A stretch of 64,000 nucleotides of DNA from Massospora cicadina (GCA_022478985.1 JAKSZP010014446.1:186001-250000), one strand, 5' to 3'. Positions 34,094 through 46,419 are shown, numbered from the stretch's first letter. The notes: generated from the letters alone by a model not told the origin. Program-made: numbers and translations.

Positions 34094-34178
34094 TACAAGG
34101 GTTATTTGGAAAGTAAGGTCCAATTTCTTATTGAAAAATGAGGGTTATTTTAACCTTCCTTTCTGAATAACCCTTATA
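34094..34178. mobile_element. short foldback element (MITE-like) with TA ends
   Basis: The left arm TACAAGGGTTATTTGGAAAG and the right arm, read in reverse complement, TATAAGGGTTATTCAGAAAG match in 16 of the 20 bases shown and continue AAGGT at the inner end. Both outer ends carry TA, the target of Tc1/mariner transposons. A third partial copy GAGGGTTATTTT lies between the arms. No coding capacity in 85 bp. Confidence 0.55.
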
Positions 34179-34250
34179 AATTAAATGACCTGTTTGTTAC
34201 TTTGGCTAGTCATTTTATATTTTAAAAATTAAACCTTTCAATGATTTGAT

Positions 34251-34412
34251 GCATATATGCGTCCAAAAAATAGGGGTTAATGTAAATCGAAAATACATAT
34301 ATGCGTCCTCAAAATAAAAGTTTTGTAAATCTAAAAACTCATATATATACAAAAAATTAGGGTTTTGTAAACCTAAAAATTCTTGTATGCATCCAAAAAA
34401 TGAGAATTAAAT
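34251..34412. repeat. minisatellite, about four units of 42-44 bp
   Basis: Units begin at about 34251, 34295, 34339 and 34381. Each has the form (A/T)CATATATGCGTCC, a run of A, AGGGTTTTGTAAA and CTAAAAA with substitutions. The last unit is incomplete. Confidence 0.65.
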
Positions 34413-36383
34413 ATCTCTTTAAATTTATCAAATGCTTATATTATGGACAAGGACAAAAATAATTGCAAAAAGTTCTTATGTCAGGTAAAATTTTTTTGCC
34501 AAATTTAAGGGCCAAAAAACAGAGGCCATTTTGAAAAACATTGATAGGGTTAATAAATTGATTTTAAATAGTATTAACTCCAAATTTATCCTTCATAAGA
34601 GTTCTAAATAATGGTTTTTTAATGCCATTCTCTTTAGGTGCCACTTTGTAGGACTGGGGGTTCCAGGTTAATTTGTATTCTTTTCTTAAATATATAAAAT
34701 TCATTAAAATCAACTTTGTAATTACTTCATTTATAATCATATTCATTAAAAGTCAATCTATAATTATTTTATTAACTTTAATAAAACTTAATTTAGAAGC
34801 AAAGCCTATTTGTGGCCAGAAAATTAACAATGGAAATCATACAAAATGGCCTTAAAATATGTGAAAAATAAAGAAAAATATAAATTGGCTTTAAAAGAAT
34901 GTGAAACTCAATTAAAATATACAATTTTGGCTTGTAATGAATGCAAATTAGCCTGTAAAACCCTTATAGCCTTATTAAGATATTATGCTATTGCCAGGTT
35001 TTAAGAATTTATTAATGATATCCACAATTAAACAAAATGAACATGATTTACAACCATATTTTTCTCATATAGTATTTCTGAATCAATCAGTATGTTAGCC
35101 ATTAGTAGAGAATATTGATAATTGCTTCATGAAAAGTAGAGTAAAAGTTTCTAAGGAGTTAAATATCTCACCCCTCTGATAAAATTACCAATTAGAATTT
35201 TTCAACTTATGGAGTCATATAGCTGCTGTTTTTGCTGGAAAAAATACATGTGGAACGTTTCATTAAAGCTGAGCTCCAGTTGCTTTGTTATTTAAAGTGT
35301 TTGAACTCTATAGCGTCTTTTCTTTAGATTAGGTTTAAGATGATGTACTAAGCAATATCTATGACACCTTTATCATCCAACACTTTACCATGCTTTAAGA
35401 TCTTTTTGCAACGCCAAGACTTGCTTTTAAATCCTATGTTTTTTAACTTTAAACTCTCTTAAAGATTATTCATATCACTCTTCCTCTTCTTTTTATTATA
35501 TAGTCAAAAGTCTAGGGGAGTAGGTTGTCCAAAGTAATCTTGGAAACTAACAAACTAAATTTTTTGGAAATTTTATGCACTCATAGCATGAACCTAAAAG
35601 AAGTATATACATTTTATTTGATAGTTATAGGCTAGCTTAATTATTATATTGTTAAAAACTCTTTTAGAATAATATTATGGCTTATTATTGATTTAAATTT
35701 ACTTCCAAGGTAAGCTGAAAATCTTATATCTAATTAAGTCCAGTATTAAACAAAGTTTATACCTGAATTGAGCTCACTTCTTAGTTTTTCAAATTATGAA
35801 AAAGATGTCATTAATTTCTATCTATATAACAAATTAGCTATCTATTAATTGTTTATATATAGTAAGGGATAAATTATCTATCTATATAGTAAATTGATTG
35901 GGATATAAATTTGTTCACAACAATCCCAGAATCTACTTAATAGATTTATATTGTAACTTTTGGTCTCATAGCAATGTGAAAAAAATCATTTAAAATTGTT
36001 TTAAGCTATTTCAGAAACCTTCAGAGATAGAGCAACAATCAGATCTTTCTAAGTTTTTATATTATGTAGATAATTATTATAAAATCTTAAAAGTATCAGA
36101 TGGCCATTAATAAAGATATTTAATCTTTTTATACTTGATAAGAAGTAAAGTAATTAATATTTTGTTGGTTTATTATATTTAAGCAAAAATAAAAACACAT
36201 TACAGATATTCAAAGAAAGGGTAAAATTTATGAACTTACTCAATGATAGAAAGATTAGGGGCATGTATTTGCTTTATAGCTAAACATTGTACAAAGCTTT
36301 CTGTAATATTTTATTTAATGTTATGCCATGAAGGAATCAATAAATTTTGACATGAAACATCATTAAAAATCACATGGTAACAT

Positions 36384-37035
36384 ATGGGTACCAGAACAGA
36401 AACTTGCATTGTAGCAAAAAGGTTTATGTCTTGCCTCAATATCTCCCTAAATATTAATCACAGCGATGTACATGTGGTGTCATCTTTTAATATATATAGT
36501 CAGCTGTCAGATATAAGCTTAAGTTTAAGTTGTGGGCGAGCAGGTGGAAGGGAGGGAGTACAGCTCTATTTAGCAAAATCTGACTCTTTGGATCCTTTCA
36601 ATTCAGTGTAACCTCTCAACTCAGATGTGGCAACAGTAATTTGCGTGTTTATGCATTTAATTTGTAGAGATTGATCAATTTAAGTAATAATAAGTGTATT
36701 TTGGACAATATTTGCATGTAAAATCTTCAAGTTTCATGATAAAAACTGTAGAAATTTGATGACAAACTCAGACCATACAAAAGCCAGACAAAAATATTAA
36801 TTTGCATATCATTGGAAAGAGGAGCTATGGGCCATGAACAGGTACCCCAATGTCAAGTACCAAGTATGAGAGACTGTTTTGGGAGCATTGCAAAGTGGGC
36901 ATGGTGCACTCAGTGAATGATGCCAACATCTCGAGCACCTTTGACACTGCTGTCCCCAAACTAATGGACATAATGATTGAATATAACACCCATACATCTG
37001 CATGTTTTATGTTAAAATATAAATTTAGTGGGTAG
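36384..37035 (+). other. two GC-richer patches with short ORFs, unknown
   Basis: Frames 36384-36611 (75 codons) and 36850-37035 (61 codons) stand out in base composition from the surrounding AT-rich DNA. The second reads SSTKYERLFWEHCKVGMVHS then NISSTFDTAVPKLMDIMIEY, plausible protein but unrecognised. The opposite strand is also open there (37003-36809). They may be exon relics or transposon scraps; too short to call genes. Confidence 0.25.
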
Positions 37036-37279
37036 TCAATGTCTCATTTTCATTTTAATCCAATATGAAAATGTGACTTGTTGACTTAGATGTTTCATGT
37101 TAAATCAATAGTTGTGCTCCTCAACACAGCCCCACCCAATTTTTCATATAACTCTAGTATATGAAATGGTGGACTAATCAGATTTTAATTTATTTACCAA
37201 ACGGAGATCAACATTATTTCTCAATGTCTTAATCAACAAGTTATTAAATAAAGCTAATAAGAACATTCATAAATTTCAA

Positions 37280-37440
37280 AATGGTTCACTCAATTATACT
37301 GCCAATGGTTCAAGGGTATGAGCAAGTTAGATTTATCAAAATTAGCTGTATTCAGCCCTGGCTGATGGTATCCTGATGTAATATAATTACTGGATCTTGC
37401 GCATCACAAAGATATTAAAACTTTATAACTATGTTGTAAT
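37280..37440 (+). repeat. dispersed repeat, copy 2
   Basis: Partner of 21690-21845. CCAATGGTTCAAGGGTATG (box B-like), TAGATTTATCAAAATT, GATGGTATC and GGATCTTGCGCATCAC...ATTAAAACTTT occur in the same order. Probably a SINE family. Confidence 0.5.
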
Positions 37441-37739
37441 TTTAAAGTTACTAGACAATAATATTGTATGAACTGTGACAAAACATGGTGTCTGTCATTA
37501 TGTCACTGATAATTAAATCAAGTAAATTTACCCCCAGCCAATCAATATGTGTGGGCTAACTGAAAGCGCATGACTTTGATGTAGTCTTGATACTGAGTTT
37601 GGCATATTATATAACTAGGTGTCTCTGAGCGTGAACAAAAAAGGGGAGAAGTTCAAGAAAAATGTGAAATTTCTCATCTAATATAATAATGGATGTTTTA
37701 TATCCTATAAAATATTCAGTAAATGTTTTAATAATAAGA

Positions 37740-37900
37740 ATACAAATTGATGCAAATAATCATTATCCACTATATTATATAAAAGATTATTTATATATAG
37801 CATATAACAAATTAAGGTAAGATATTTGAATATAGTATACGATAATAGCAATAGCTTTGAATATAATATACAATAATATATAATATAATATCAACATTAT
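37740..37900. repeat. AT-rich simple sequence
   Basis: Dense TATA/ATAT motifs (TTATATATAG, AATATAATATACAATAATATA) with almost no G or C. No unit length is regular enough to name. Confidence 0.6.
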
Positions 37901-39269
37901 TCAGTAAATGAAAGTAGCATCTTGTTAAGATAACACATAAATTTTATAAAGTAGCCTCTATTTCTGTATTGCATATTTTCTAGAGGTCTCTGTAAATTTA
38001 GTCAATATAAATTTATCAAATGACTACTGTTAATTTTTTTCAAAATGATTAAATTTTATGATAGTTTCAAAAATCATCTCGCTCAATTTTTAATACTCTT
38101 GATAAGACTATATAAGTTAGAATAACTTGGAACTCAATATTAATGTCAAAAATTGCTTTAGCCAGAGTTATTCTTTGAGATCTGTGAATACTGATCATAT
38201 ATTTTAAAATAACAATAAGCTGCTTATGTAAATAACTAAATACATGCCATTTAAATGAAGAAATAATAGCTACAATAGGACAGTGATTCCATAAATAGTT
38301 TGACCAATATATTTTTTGAAAAAATGAAATGTATAAAGGCATACACTCACTATAAGCCTCATATGTAATAGAAGGACATAAATTATATCAATAATTGTGC
38401 CAACTGCACTATTTATGAGACCATTGACCACCTAAAGAATTCATCTTAAATAAATTCTTGCTCCTTTACATAGATGTAATTAAGCTGACAATCTTGATCT
38501 TCATCAGAAGATGCAACAAGGGCTTCTTAGCAGTTGTGTATAGCTTTAATCAAAATTATCAGATGGTCATTTTTTGTAACTTTTCATAATTGCATTTAGC
38601 AATATTGGTAGCTTTTGCCATTATATACACTGTTTTTAAAAGATGTATTAACAATATGATTGACAAAAAAGTGAGAAGATAACAGTTGATGATCAAGTTC
38701 AATTATTTATTATTCTTGATCCTATTAAATTTTATCAGAGAAATCATTGTTCGTCCCCCATTTGTCTCATTATTTGGTCAATAGTGCTTTCTTTATACTG
38801 TTAATATAATACACTTGATTAAATAGTTATATTGTTTATTCCAATAGTGTGTCTATAATCAGATATAGGAGAAAGTTGTGACCAATTGCTTACTAAATAA
38901 ATACAAGGACCTCCAAATGGCAGTCTGTTTAACTGTGGTTTAGCATCTCTAAGTCTTTGATCAACTTTGTGAATAAGTTTAGCCCAAGCATACTGGCTTC
39001 ATCTATAAATATGCACAGAATGTAAAAAAAAGTTTAGTGGAGATTGTATGAGTAGTTTTGGTTTTAATACACCATTTTTAAAAAGTTTTACTTTAGCAAA
39101 ATTAAATGCTTACCTAACATAGAATTGACCAACCTTCAAAGGAAGTAAAAAATTAACTTAGATATGACCAACCTTCAACAAAAATGAAAATATGCACCAC
39201 TATATATATACAAAATGTACATGTAAAGTTTTATGAAGATTGAGTGAGTAATTTCAGTGGAGTATGAAA

Positions 39270-40207
39270 GGTTTGAATCCTGGCAAGAAGCTCCTTACAT
39301 GTGCTTAGTTGCTGGATCTCAACAATTCAAAAGTTACAAGAGTATTTAGAAACTTGGCAGCTGTTCGAAAATTTGTGACTAATTAGTAGACCACAATTAG
39401 CTTGATAGCAACAAGAAAGATAAATAATATTTGATACTTTATATAATAAAAACTTTTGGTTTTTACCCCTTTTCCAAAAAGTAAAACCCACAGCCATTGA
39501 CTGTGTCAAGGCTATGGTCATGCAACATCTGCATATAAAAGAAAATTGTACCTATTAATTAGAGGCTCATAAAGATGGCCAGGCTTCAGAACAATCCCTA
39601 TTGTGATAAGCCGCTGTAAAATGTGAATTGATATCTGAGATATTCTGGATTTGCAACCTTTGACTTGTTAATATTTGGATAGATCTGAAGAATCAGAAAA
39701 GAGACTAATCTTTGCTATCAGTTTGATTTTGATCTATAATCTTATTCAATCAGATATTTTTATGATCTAAAATGGCGCATTTGGTATGAGAGAGATAAGT
39801 TTTTTATTGATACAGATTAAGCTATCAGAATCCTCTAAAATATTTCACTCAGATATGACTTAGTCTTTGGTAATTGGTAAACAGGCGAATGATAAAAATA
39901 TGTGGTATTGACTTGATATATTTTATATAATCAGTCAAATTTGAAATAGATTCATCTTGTTTGATTAGAGTAAGCCTGGCTCCTGATTGATAAGAATATA
40001 TTTTTTACTTTTTGGAACACCCTTCAGGTCTTAAAAAGGTGGTTATTTTATCTTAGGAGAAAGCACTTAATTCAAGATATTGCAAGGGTGAACATCATAA
40101 CTAGTTTACTTAATTTTGTAAGGGTTGGATTTAAGATTCTTAGCATGATAAATAATATTTGACACTTGAATGTTTTCTCGACCAGGTGAACATACAATTG
40201 TCTGACA
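39270..40207 (-). repeat. 3' LTR of element B
   Basis: 938 bp. On the plus strand it begins GGTTTGAATC (TGTTAGAATC in the other copy) and ends TTGTCTGACA, followed by the polypurine tract complement TTGCCCCCTTTAA. It aligns with 59990-60190 plus 63376-64000. Confidence 0.85.
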
Positions 40208-40220
40208 TTGCCCCCTTTAA
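40208..40220 (-). promoter_or_regulatory. polypurine tract, element B
   Basis: Minus-strand TTAAAGGGGGCAA directly before the LTR start TGTCAGAC. Confidence 0.75.
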
Positions 40221-40229
40221 ATATATTAG

Positions 40230-41440
40230 GGAGAGGATAGGAGCGCAAAAATCGCCTATGGATCCTGTTTATAGTACCTCTGGTGGCAAGAAACTTAGTA
40301 TTTATTCATCACACCTCTTATAAGTTATAAAAAGGGCCTTTCCAAATTGACCCAAGTTTGCCACTTCTTGATGATGCAATTTGTGATAATTTAATACCAA
40401 TCCTGATATCTAAAAATAAGATAGAGGTTGTATGAGATCATTAGCTGCTCAATCCCCTTTAGTAATAATCTTCACTAGTTTTTGTCATGGCTTTTTATTG
40501 TAGTTGAATGATGTTGTTGAGCCAGCCTTTTTTAGTGTTGTCAGGGTCATCAGTCCCAGCAGAAAATTTTTTAGCTAAAAGGCGAGTACCCCAGGTTCTT
40601 GACCATACAAGATGAAGAATAGATACATTTAAAAATTTAGTAACAACTAATACAATATGACATAAGAGCACTAGGCAAGAATTGATCCCAATGTAGATGA
40701 TCTGATTTCGCCATTTTTTGTGAAATAAAAAATTTTATTTTCTTCTTCTACAGTACCATTTATAGAAGGGTTGTTAATCTATAAAGAGTTGTTGATCCCT
40801 CATGGAAGTAGATATGAAACTTGACTACTAAAGAAGCTAAATTTTTACTTATTATCGCAGAAAAAACCTGGGGACAATTATGTAAATTGAAGATATCCTG
40901 ATGTATGATTGTTGTGGTAGCTTTGACAGTTTGGGCCTGAAGGGCACAGATTTAACTCATATCATAAAGTGATCACTTCCTAGTAATATATATTGATTCA
41001 CACTGGTAGCCTGAGGTAAGGGGGCTTACCACATCTAAGCTTATAGTGTTGAATGGTTGTTGAGGGGTCATGGGTTAATACTATTATTTGGTCTCAAAGA
41101 TATATTGCTTCTTACAGGTTATGCAAGCGTCAAGGACTTTCATTATGAGCTCCATAATCCCCTCCCAATGTACCAATCCTTACTCAACTCATAGGTTTTA
41201 CTTACTCCGCCAGGTCCATGGGTAGAGTGAGCTTCCATAGTAACAAAAATTCGTTCTGAAGGTTAAAGATAAGGCAACAAATTTACCCCTACTTTCTTAT
41301 ATAGCTTTTTAATTTAAACCTTGATGTTTTGAGAATTATTCATTAATAATTTTTAACAGGTTCGTCCTTGTCATCCCAAGCATCAGGGATCACTAGGTGG
41401 TCATGCAAACTTTCAGATTAACTAATATCTAAGTGAAGGA
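40230..41440 (-). pseudogene. integrase region, element B (heavily decayed)
   Basis: Assigned mainly by position, between the RNase H block and the polypurine tract on the minus strand. No long frame survives and the catalytic residues cannot be located with confidence. The length (about 1.2 kb) fits an integrase. Confidence 0.5.
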
Positions 41441-41449
41441 CAGAAAGCA

Positions 41450-41850
41450 AGCCAACCCATCAACATTTGTATGTTAAATACCAGCTTGGTGCACAATCTG
41501 GATATCTTAATGTTGGAACTTCAATGCTCAACGAGATAATCTTCCAGTAAGATCCTTCATATTTTATAACTGCTTTGAAGAGGCGTGGTCCGTAACTATA
41601 TAAAGGTAGTTCCATATAATAACGCGGTTTTGTTTTACGGGAGTAGAAAAGCAAGGCACTCCTTTTCTGAGATGCTATAGTTGCGTTCAGCTTTCAAAAG
41701 CTTCTTAATGAAATATTTAGCTGGGTGATCCACGCCATTTTCATCCAATTGAGCAAGGATAGCTCCAACAACATAATCAGAGGCATAGATAAGCAATATA
41801 GAAGGTTTACCATAGTCTGGGTGATGTAAGATTAGTCACTTTTAAGTAAT
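41450..41850 (-). pseudogene. RNase H domain, element B
   Basis: Minus-strand translation of about 41740-41640 gives DHPAKYFIKKLLKAERNYSI then SEKECLAFLLP, a clear Gypsy RNase H block. The frame 41654-41460 continues it. Confidence 0.8.
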
Positions 41851-41879
41851 TTCTTTAATGTTTCAAACGCTACCTTTTG

Positions 41880-42720
41880 TTTGGCATCTCAATAGAAGAG
41901 AGTGTGCTTAGTCAATAGTTGGACAAGAGGCTCAATGATTTGGGCGAGCTTTGTGACGAATTGATGGTAATAGCCCTTCGCACCCAAAATACTAAATATC
42001 TCAGAGTTTTTGAGGCGCGCTATTTTGGATATAGCTTTAACCTACTCTTGTTAAGGTTTGTCCCTCCATGTGAAATAGCGTGTTAAGAGAGTATGATTTC
42101 TATAAAAAACTACATTTTGGTGTCTTTATCTTAATGATAGAATCACAAAGACGTTAAAACCCTTCTTTAAGGTGAGATGGATGTTTAACAAAAGTTTTAA
42201 GAAAACAGTGATGTAATCAAGATATGCAATCATACAACCTAGCTTAAGATCCTTTAGGATTTGATCCATCACTCATTGGTTTGATGCGGGCACATTTTAT
42301 AACTCTGAGGTAGTCACGTGGGTTGAAATAGGCTTTACTGCAAATGGGGGCACATTTTTCCTTATCATGTGGAGAAAGTCAACTTACCAATATTCGCTGG
42401 CAAAAGTCCATAGAGGAAAAGAATTTAGAAATAGAGATTTGAGCAAGAGCGTCATCAGTGCGAGGGATAGGATAACTATCTTTCTTCATGAGGTTATTAA
42501 GCTTTTTTTATATTCCATAACTACTTGATGCCCTTATTATTCCTTTTGAAAAGCAAAAGAGGGGACGACCAAAGTCTTTGGGATGGTAATATTAATCCAG
42601 CGTCTAGTAACTGCTTGAGCTCTGCCCTCATTTGTTGCTCTTTGACCTTTTATTTAAGATAAGGTTTTGACAGGATAATACTACTACCACCAATATTGAT
42701 CATTTGTCTCAGATAAATCA
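41880..42720 (-). pseudogene. reverse transcriptase, element B (decayed)
   Basis: The minus strand near 42240-42150 reads KLGCMIAYLDYITVFLKTFV with PSHLKEGF following. The active site YxDD is YLDY. IIKIKTPKCSFL (matching KLKxxKC) comes next. Upstream, blocks of the fingers are recognisable only in fragments. Confidence 0.75.
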
Positions 42721-42739
42721 TGTGCCCAAAGTTGGTATT

Positions 42740-43087
42740 AGATTTAGAGAAAAATCACTGTAGCAACTAATAAGAAATGAACTTTTTAAGCTCATCAGGT
42801 GCTAGTTCATCTGAAATATGAACATTAGGCAAAGTAAATAACAATTTTCCAGTAGATGGGCCCATGTCCATCATAGAACCAAAAAATGAATTTTTAACAT
42901 ACTCAATTGGAACTAGAAGGCTATATTCTATGTTTTAATTTTTTTTCTGAGAATATCCTTAGTAGTGAGATTTCCCAATTAGGGGGAGCTAGATAAGGTA
43001 AGCTGGGGCCTCCTAGTGGTGCAACTGGGGGAAGCCATGGAAACATAGGTGAGTGGCTAACAATAGAACCTAGAGAGGCACATTGGT
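42740..43087 (-). pseudogene. protease-RT linker, element B
   Basis: Minus-strand VAPLGGPSLPYLAPPNWEIS corresponds to VDTGPQLTIPPEHLREI in element D. Then TLPNVHISDELAPDELKKFI leads into RT. The domain is cut just upstream by the GC-richer insertion. Confidence 0.5.
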
Positions 43088-43591
43088 CAGATCCTGTAGT
43101 GGCCTAAAAGAGAGTGTGAGATAGTAGTTATGACTGTGCCAACCTGTTTTTTATGAGTGTCTACCACTTCCTGACAAGAGAATATGGGTGGAAGGGAGGA
43201 GTACACGTCAGGAATGGCGCCTGTCAAAAGTCTTTCCCAAGAGCTGAGGTTGCGTGGGTGTGGACTCCAGGACAAGGGAGGGGCGATCCTGGTTGACTGC
43301 GCTTTGGTGCACCTGCCTACAATAAACCCCACAGTTTTCTTAGTTGTCCTGAAGCTCAGAAAGTTGCAGTTTGGTCAGCATGAGCTGGCCTATGGCGAAA
43401 ATTTATCAAGCAAGGAAGTAACGCATGACCATAAAGGACTTTAAGGATTCATGGACAAAAGGATGTGGAGAGTAAACTCCACTGAAAAAGCAGGTGACAA
43501 AGGGAGGGCTTTGACTTATCCCCCTCAAGCCTTAACCTGGGGAGCATCAGATCTTGTCTCCCAAAAGGGAGATAAGATGCATATAGCCAAT
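43088..43591 (+). mobile_element. GC-richer insertion in element B, left part
   Basis: Protease and linker of B are about 0.7 kb further apart than in D even after removing C. The surplus matches this segment plus 56595-56831. ACATTGGT (43080-43087) and TCATTGGT (56831-56838) may be an 8-bp target duplication with one change. No terminal inverted repeats are visible, so the class is unknown. Base composition is clearly GC-richer than B or C. Confidence 0.45.
43184..43591 (+). pseudogene. ORF in the GC-richer insertion, unknown, cut by element C
   Basis: One frame runs from 43184 through a single TAA (43442-43444) to the C junction at 43592, about 135 codons. It includes CGLQDKGGAILVDCALVHLP, NPTVFLVVLKLRKLQFGQHE and KAGDKGRALTYPPQALTWG. 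The opposite strand is also partly open (43332-43087). I recognise no domain. The remainder of the segment beyond C (56595-56831) would hold the other end. Confidence 0.35.
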
Positions 43592-44666
43592 TTATTGGGA
43601 TTTTGGTCACCTTTCCAGCTTCCTAGGTTCTCTGCTTGTTCGCAGGGGATAAATCACGCTAGCAAATAGATTATATATTGTTTGACCTGAATTTTGAGTT
43701 GATAATGTCTGAGGATATTTAAGAAATCACATGTTTGGATTCATTTGAGATCAATCTGTGCAAATGCTTAAGATCTTATTGGGCAGAGTTGCAACGAAAT
43801 TGTGGCATCTGATAGTTGATTGCTGATTAACTATAAAGTGTACTTATTGAAATCCAGGTTTCATTACTAACTGATAGGGAATTAAATAAAGCAGTTGTGA
43901 GTCGAGTAAGCTGCCTGCAACTAGCGAATCAATCAGTTAATTTGTGAGCTTCTATAATGGGTAAAGAGTCCAATTACCTAAGCAGGTTGCTAGCCAAATG
44001 TTGTTAGTTTGTTGTGATCAAGTGAGAATGTTTGGGAAACGTTTTCTACCTTTGCCACTTTTAGGTCTCTGGGATGTATGACGTAGGAATCCTTAACATG
44101 ATGGAGAAGATTATTAGTGGTAGAGATATCATAGGGAAATTAAATGGCAACGGCTGCCATTTCATGGCTGAGGCGCCAACTAAGGAGTTGGGCACCGAAT
44201 TCCCCCTATAAATTTTCTAATAAACTTTATTAATAATGGAAATAATAAAAAAACTCAATATTAGTTTAGTGTTCTATTCATCTTCAATTTTATTGTTGTT
44301 GTATTACAAAAATTGTGGACTCTTTTGTGTATATAAAAAGTAAAGATTGGACATTATTAGAAGAGAAACAGACCTTTGATCTAGATCTCTTCCAACTCAG
44401 CATGACAAGAACTAAGGCTGGGAACCTCTATATCTGATAGTGGATTAATTCATCCAGAATAGGTAAGAAGTAACAATTGTCAGGTCAGTACTTTTATAGA
44501 TTTATTCCAATCTTAACTTTAGGACCACACCTGGTTTAACTATTTAACTATGGATAATAGTCATCAAACTATTGATCATATATATCCATCAAACAATGCA
44601 AATTGTTCACATACCAAACTTGTGCAATTAAAAGCTGGGAACTATCAGCCAGACCAGACTTTAACC
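43592..44666 (+). repeat. 5' LTR of element C
   Basis: 1075 bp, starting TTATTGGGATTTTGG (TGATGGGATTTTTCC in the 3' copy). It shares with the 3' LTR long near-identical runs such as TTTGACCTGAATTTTGAG, TAAGCTGCCTGCAACT and TGGGCACCGAATTCCCCC. Ends ACTTTAAC before the primer site. Confidence 0.9.
44172..44213 (+). promoter_or_regulatory. LTR promoter region: hairpin plus TATA box
   Basis: GGCGCCAACT and AGTTGGGCACC form an imperfect hairpin (44172-44196). CTATAAAT follows at 44206-44213. The same pair occurs in the 3' LTR (51134 onwards) and in the LTR of E, so it is conserved. TATAAAT is a normal LTR promoter; a role for the hairpin is inference. Confidence 0.55.
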
Positions 44667-44668
44667 TT

Positions 44669-44687
44669 TGGTGCTCACTACAGGGGG
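44669..44687 (+). promoter_or_regulatory. primer binding site, element C
   Basis: TGGTGCTCACTACAGGGGG just after the 5' LTR; the same 18-mer as in E. Confidence 0.85.
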
Positions 44688-44699
44688 TAGTTGAGTAAG

Positions 44700-45985
44700 T
44701 TAAGCCAATATACAATGTCAGATAAGGAAAAATTGGTAAAGCTATAAGTGGAATTGGCAACCGTCAATAAGAACGCATTATATTAGGCTGATCATAGAGA
44801 ATTTTCTGTCTTAGAAAAGAAAGTCACTAATATTGAGGAAGGAGTAAAAGAGATTTTCAATTTCAGCAATGAGCATCTTGGAAAAATAAAATCATTGGAA
44901 AAGAAAGAAGGAGATTTGGTCAAATAAGTTTTATTCCTGAAGATGGAACATGAAGCAGATAGCATTTGTTTGTGCTCACTCAGCTCAGACATGGAATGAC
45001 TATTGAAATAAGTCAAAGATCTGAAGATCTAGAGATATGAATGAGAACCTTATGCGGTGACTGACGCTGAAGAAAAGACCCTAGAAATTCTGTTAGGAAG
45101 TTGAAAACTCCTAGGAAAATTCTGACAGCATTTGCTGCTATTTTGGAGATACCCCCTGAGATTACTACTCAAATCAGTTAGGTAGCTGAGAAAAGAGTTG
45201 AGGCTAGAGAAAATTTGGAGAATTCAGACTTACCAAAATTACCCATTTTTCATTGGGTCAAAATTCTTGCATTATAAATTATTCAACATGACTACGTTTG
45301 GGTATGGCAATAGACAAAAAGCTTTGACGGTCATGAACTGTTTGGATACAGACTTTCAAAACTTGGTGTTACCTCATTTAGAGGGCGACAGCAGATCTTA
45401 TCTGGAGGCCAAAGCTTCGATAATGAAGAAGTTTGGAAGCCTTAAACATATGTCTAAATGCAAGCAAGAATTTATGGAAAATAATTCCTGAACAATGATA
45501 CCTTAGCGAATCTTGCTGACCAATTCTATCAAGAATTACAGATTTTGGTCAGAGCAAAAATCTTGGACAAAATTGATGTGCAGACTTTATTACAAGCAGC
45601 CCTTTGACCTTATTGCAATTTACATCAAATGATGTCTTCCACATTAGCCACCAAAATAAGCACCTCACAAATGGATGATCACTTGAAGATGCTAGGAGAC
45701 ATGCTTGTGGCCCCTAATCAAAGCTTCAAGTCAAGCCCAGTCAGAAATTTGAATCCTACCAAAGTGACTGAACCTGATAAGGAATCTTTAATGAAACAGT
45801 GCTGGTAAATAAACCCAAGGGGTTCAAACAGACAGACGAGTGTAACATGCGCTTTCACCAGTGTGTAGGGAAGGGCTACTTCACCGCCCAGTGCTTCAGC
45901 AAAAAGCCTAAAGAGCAAATCTACGTGGTCCAAGCAAAGGTTAAACCCACACAGGTGTTGGGAATAGGGCCCATGGCTTAAATGA
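44700..45985 (+). pseudogene. gag, element C (decayed)
   Basis: The N-terminal coiled coil (around KKEGDLVK) lies at 44700-45000. The capsid-like frame 45198-45491 contains NCLDTDFQNLVLPHLEGDS and ASIMKKFGSLKHMSKCKQE. The nucleocapsid frame 45799-45981 has FHQCVGKGYFTAQC, a CCHC knuckle with the first Cys as Phe and the His as Tyr, followed by KEQIYVVQAK. Stops and shifts separate the parts. Confidence 0.8.
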
Positions 45986-46419
45986 GGAACAGTTTATAGC
46001 TGCAGTTAAAACAATCACTCCTGATATCCTAAATGAGGACATTGACATAAGAGATCTATTCTTCGATGATGATGCACAGGACTAGCTTTATCAAGTGGTC
46101 AACTTAGATGTCAATGCTGAAACCAGAGCTGGAGTAAAAGGATTGACCTCAAAATAATCAAGGAGGTCGTTCACCCATATGTAATCCAACTAATGGATAA
46201 AATTCAAACCACTGAGAATCCAAATAATCTGTACAATGTCAAAGACAATGAGGAGAATTTGTCAATCCCATTAAGCACAATTAAGGAATAATTTCCTGTT
46301 CTGTTTTCATAAATAATTCACACCCTTAATTTGGCAAACAACACCATTATACACTCAGTACTTACCATTTTGCAATATTCTGAGTGTATGTATATTAATA
46401 TACTGGTCAATCAGATTTG

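Larger units (their letters stand above)
32989..39269. other. AT-rich spacer without recognisable genes
   Basis: About 6.3 kb between F and B. I see no transposon domain and no plausible host gene. It contains a foldback element (34094-34178), a minisatellite (34251-34412), two slightly GC-richer patches (36384-37035), a dispersed repeat copy (37280-37440) and an AT-rich simple tract (37740-37900). Confidence 0.55.

Noticed and set aside
34251..34412. CRISPR array
   Set aside because: Units are contiguous and diverged with no spacers, and the window is eukaryotic.
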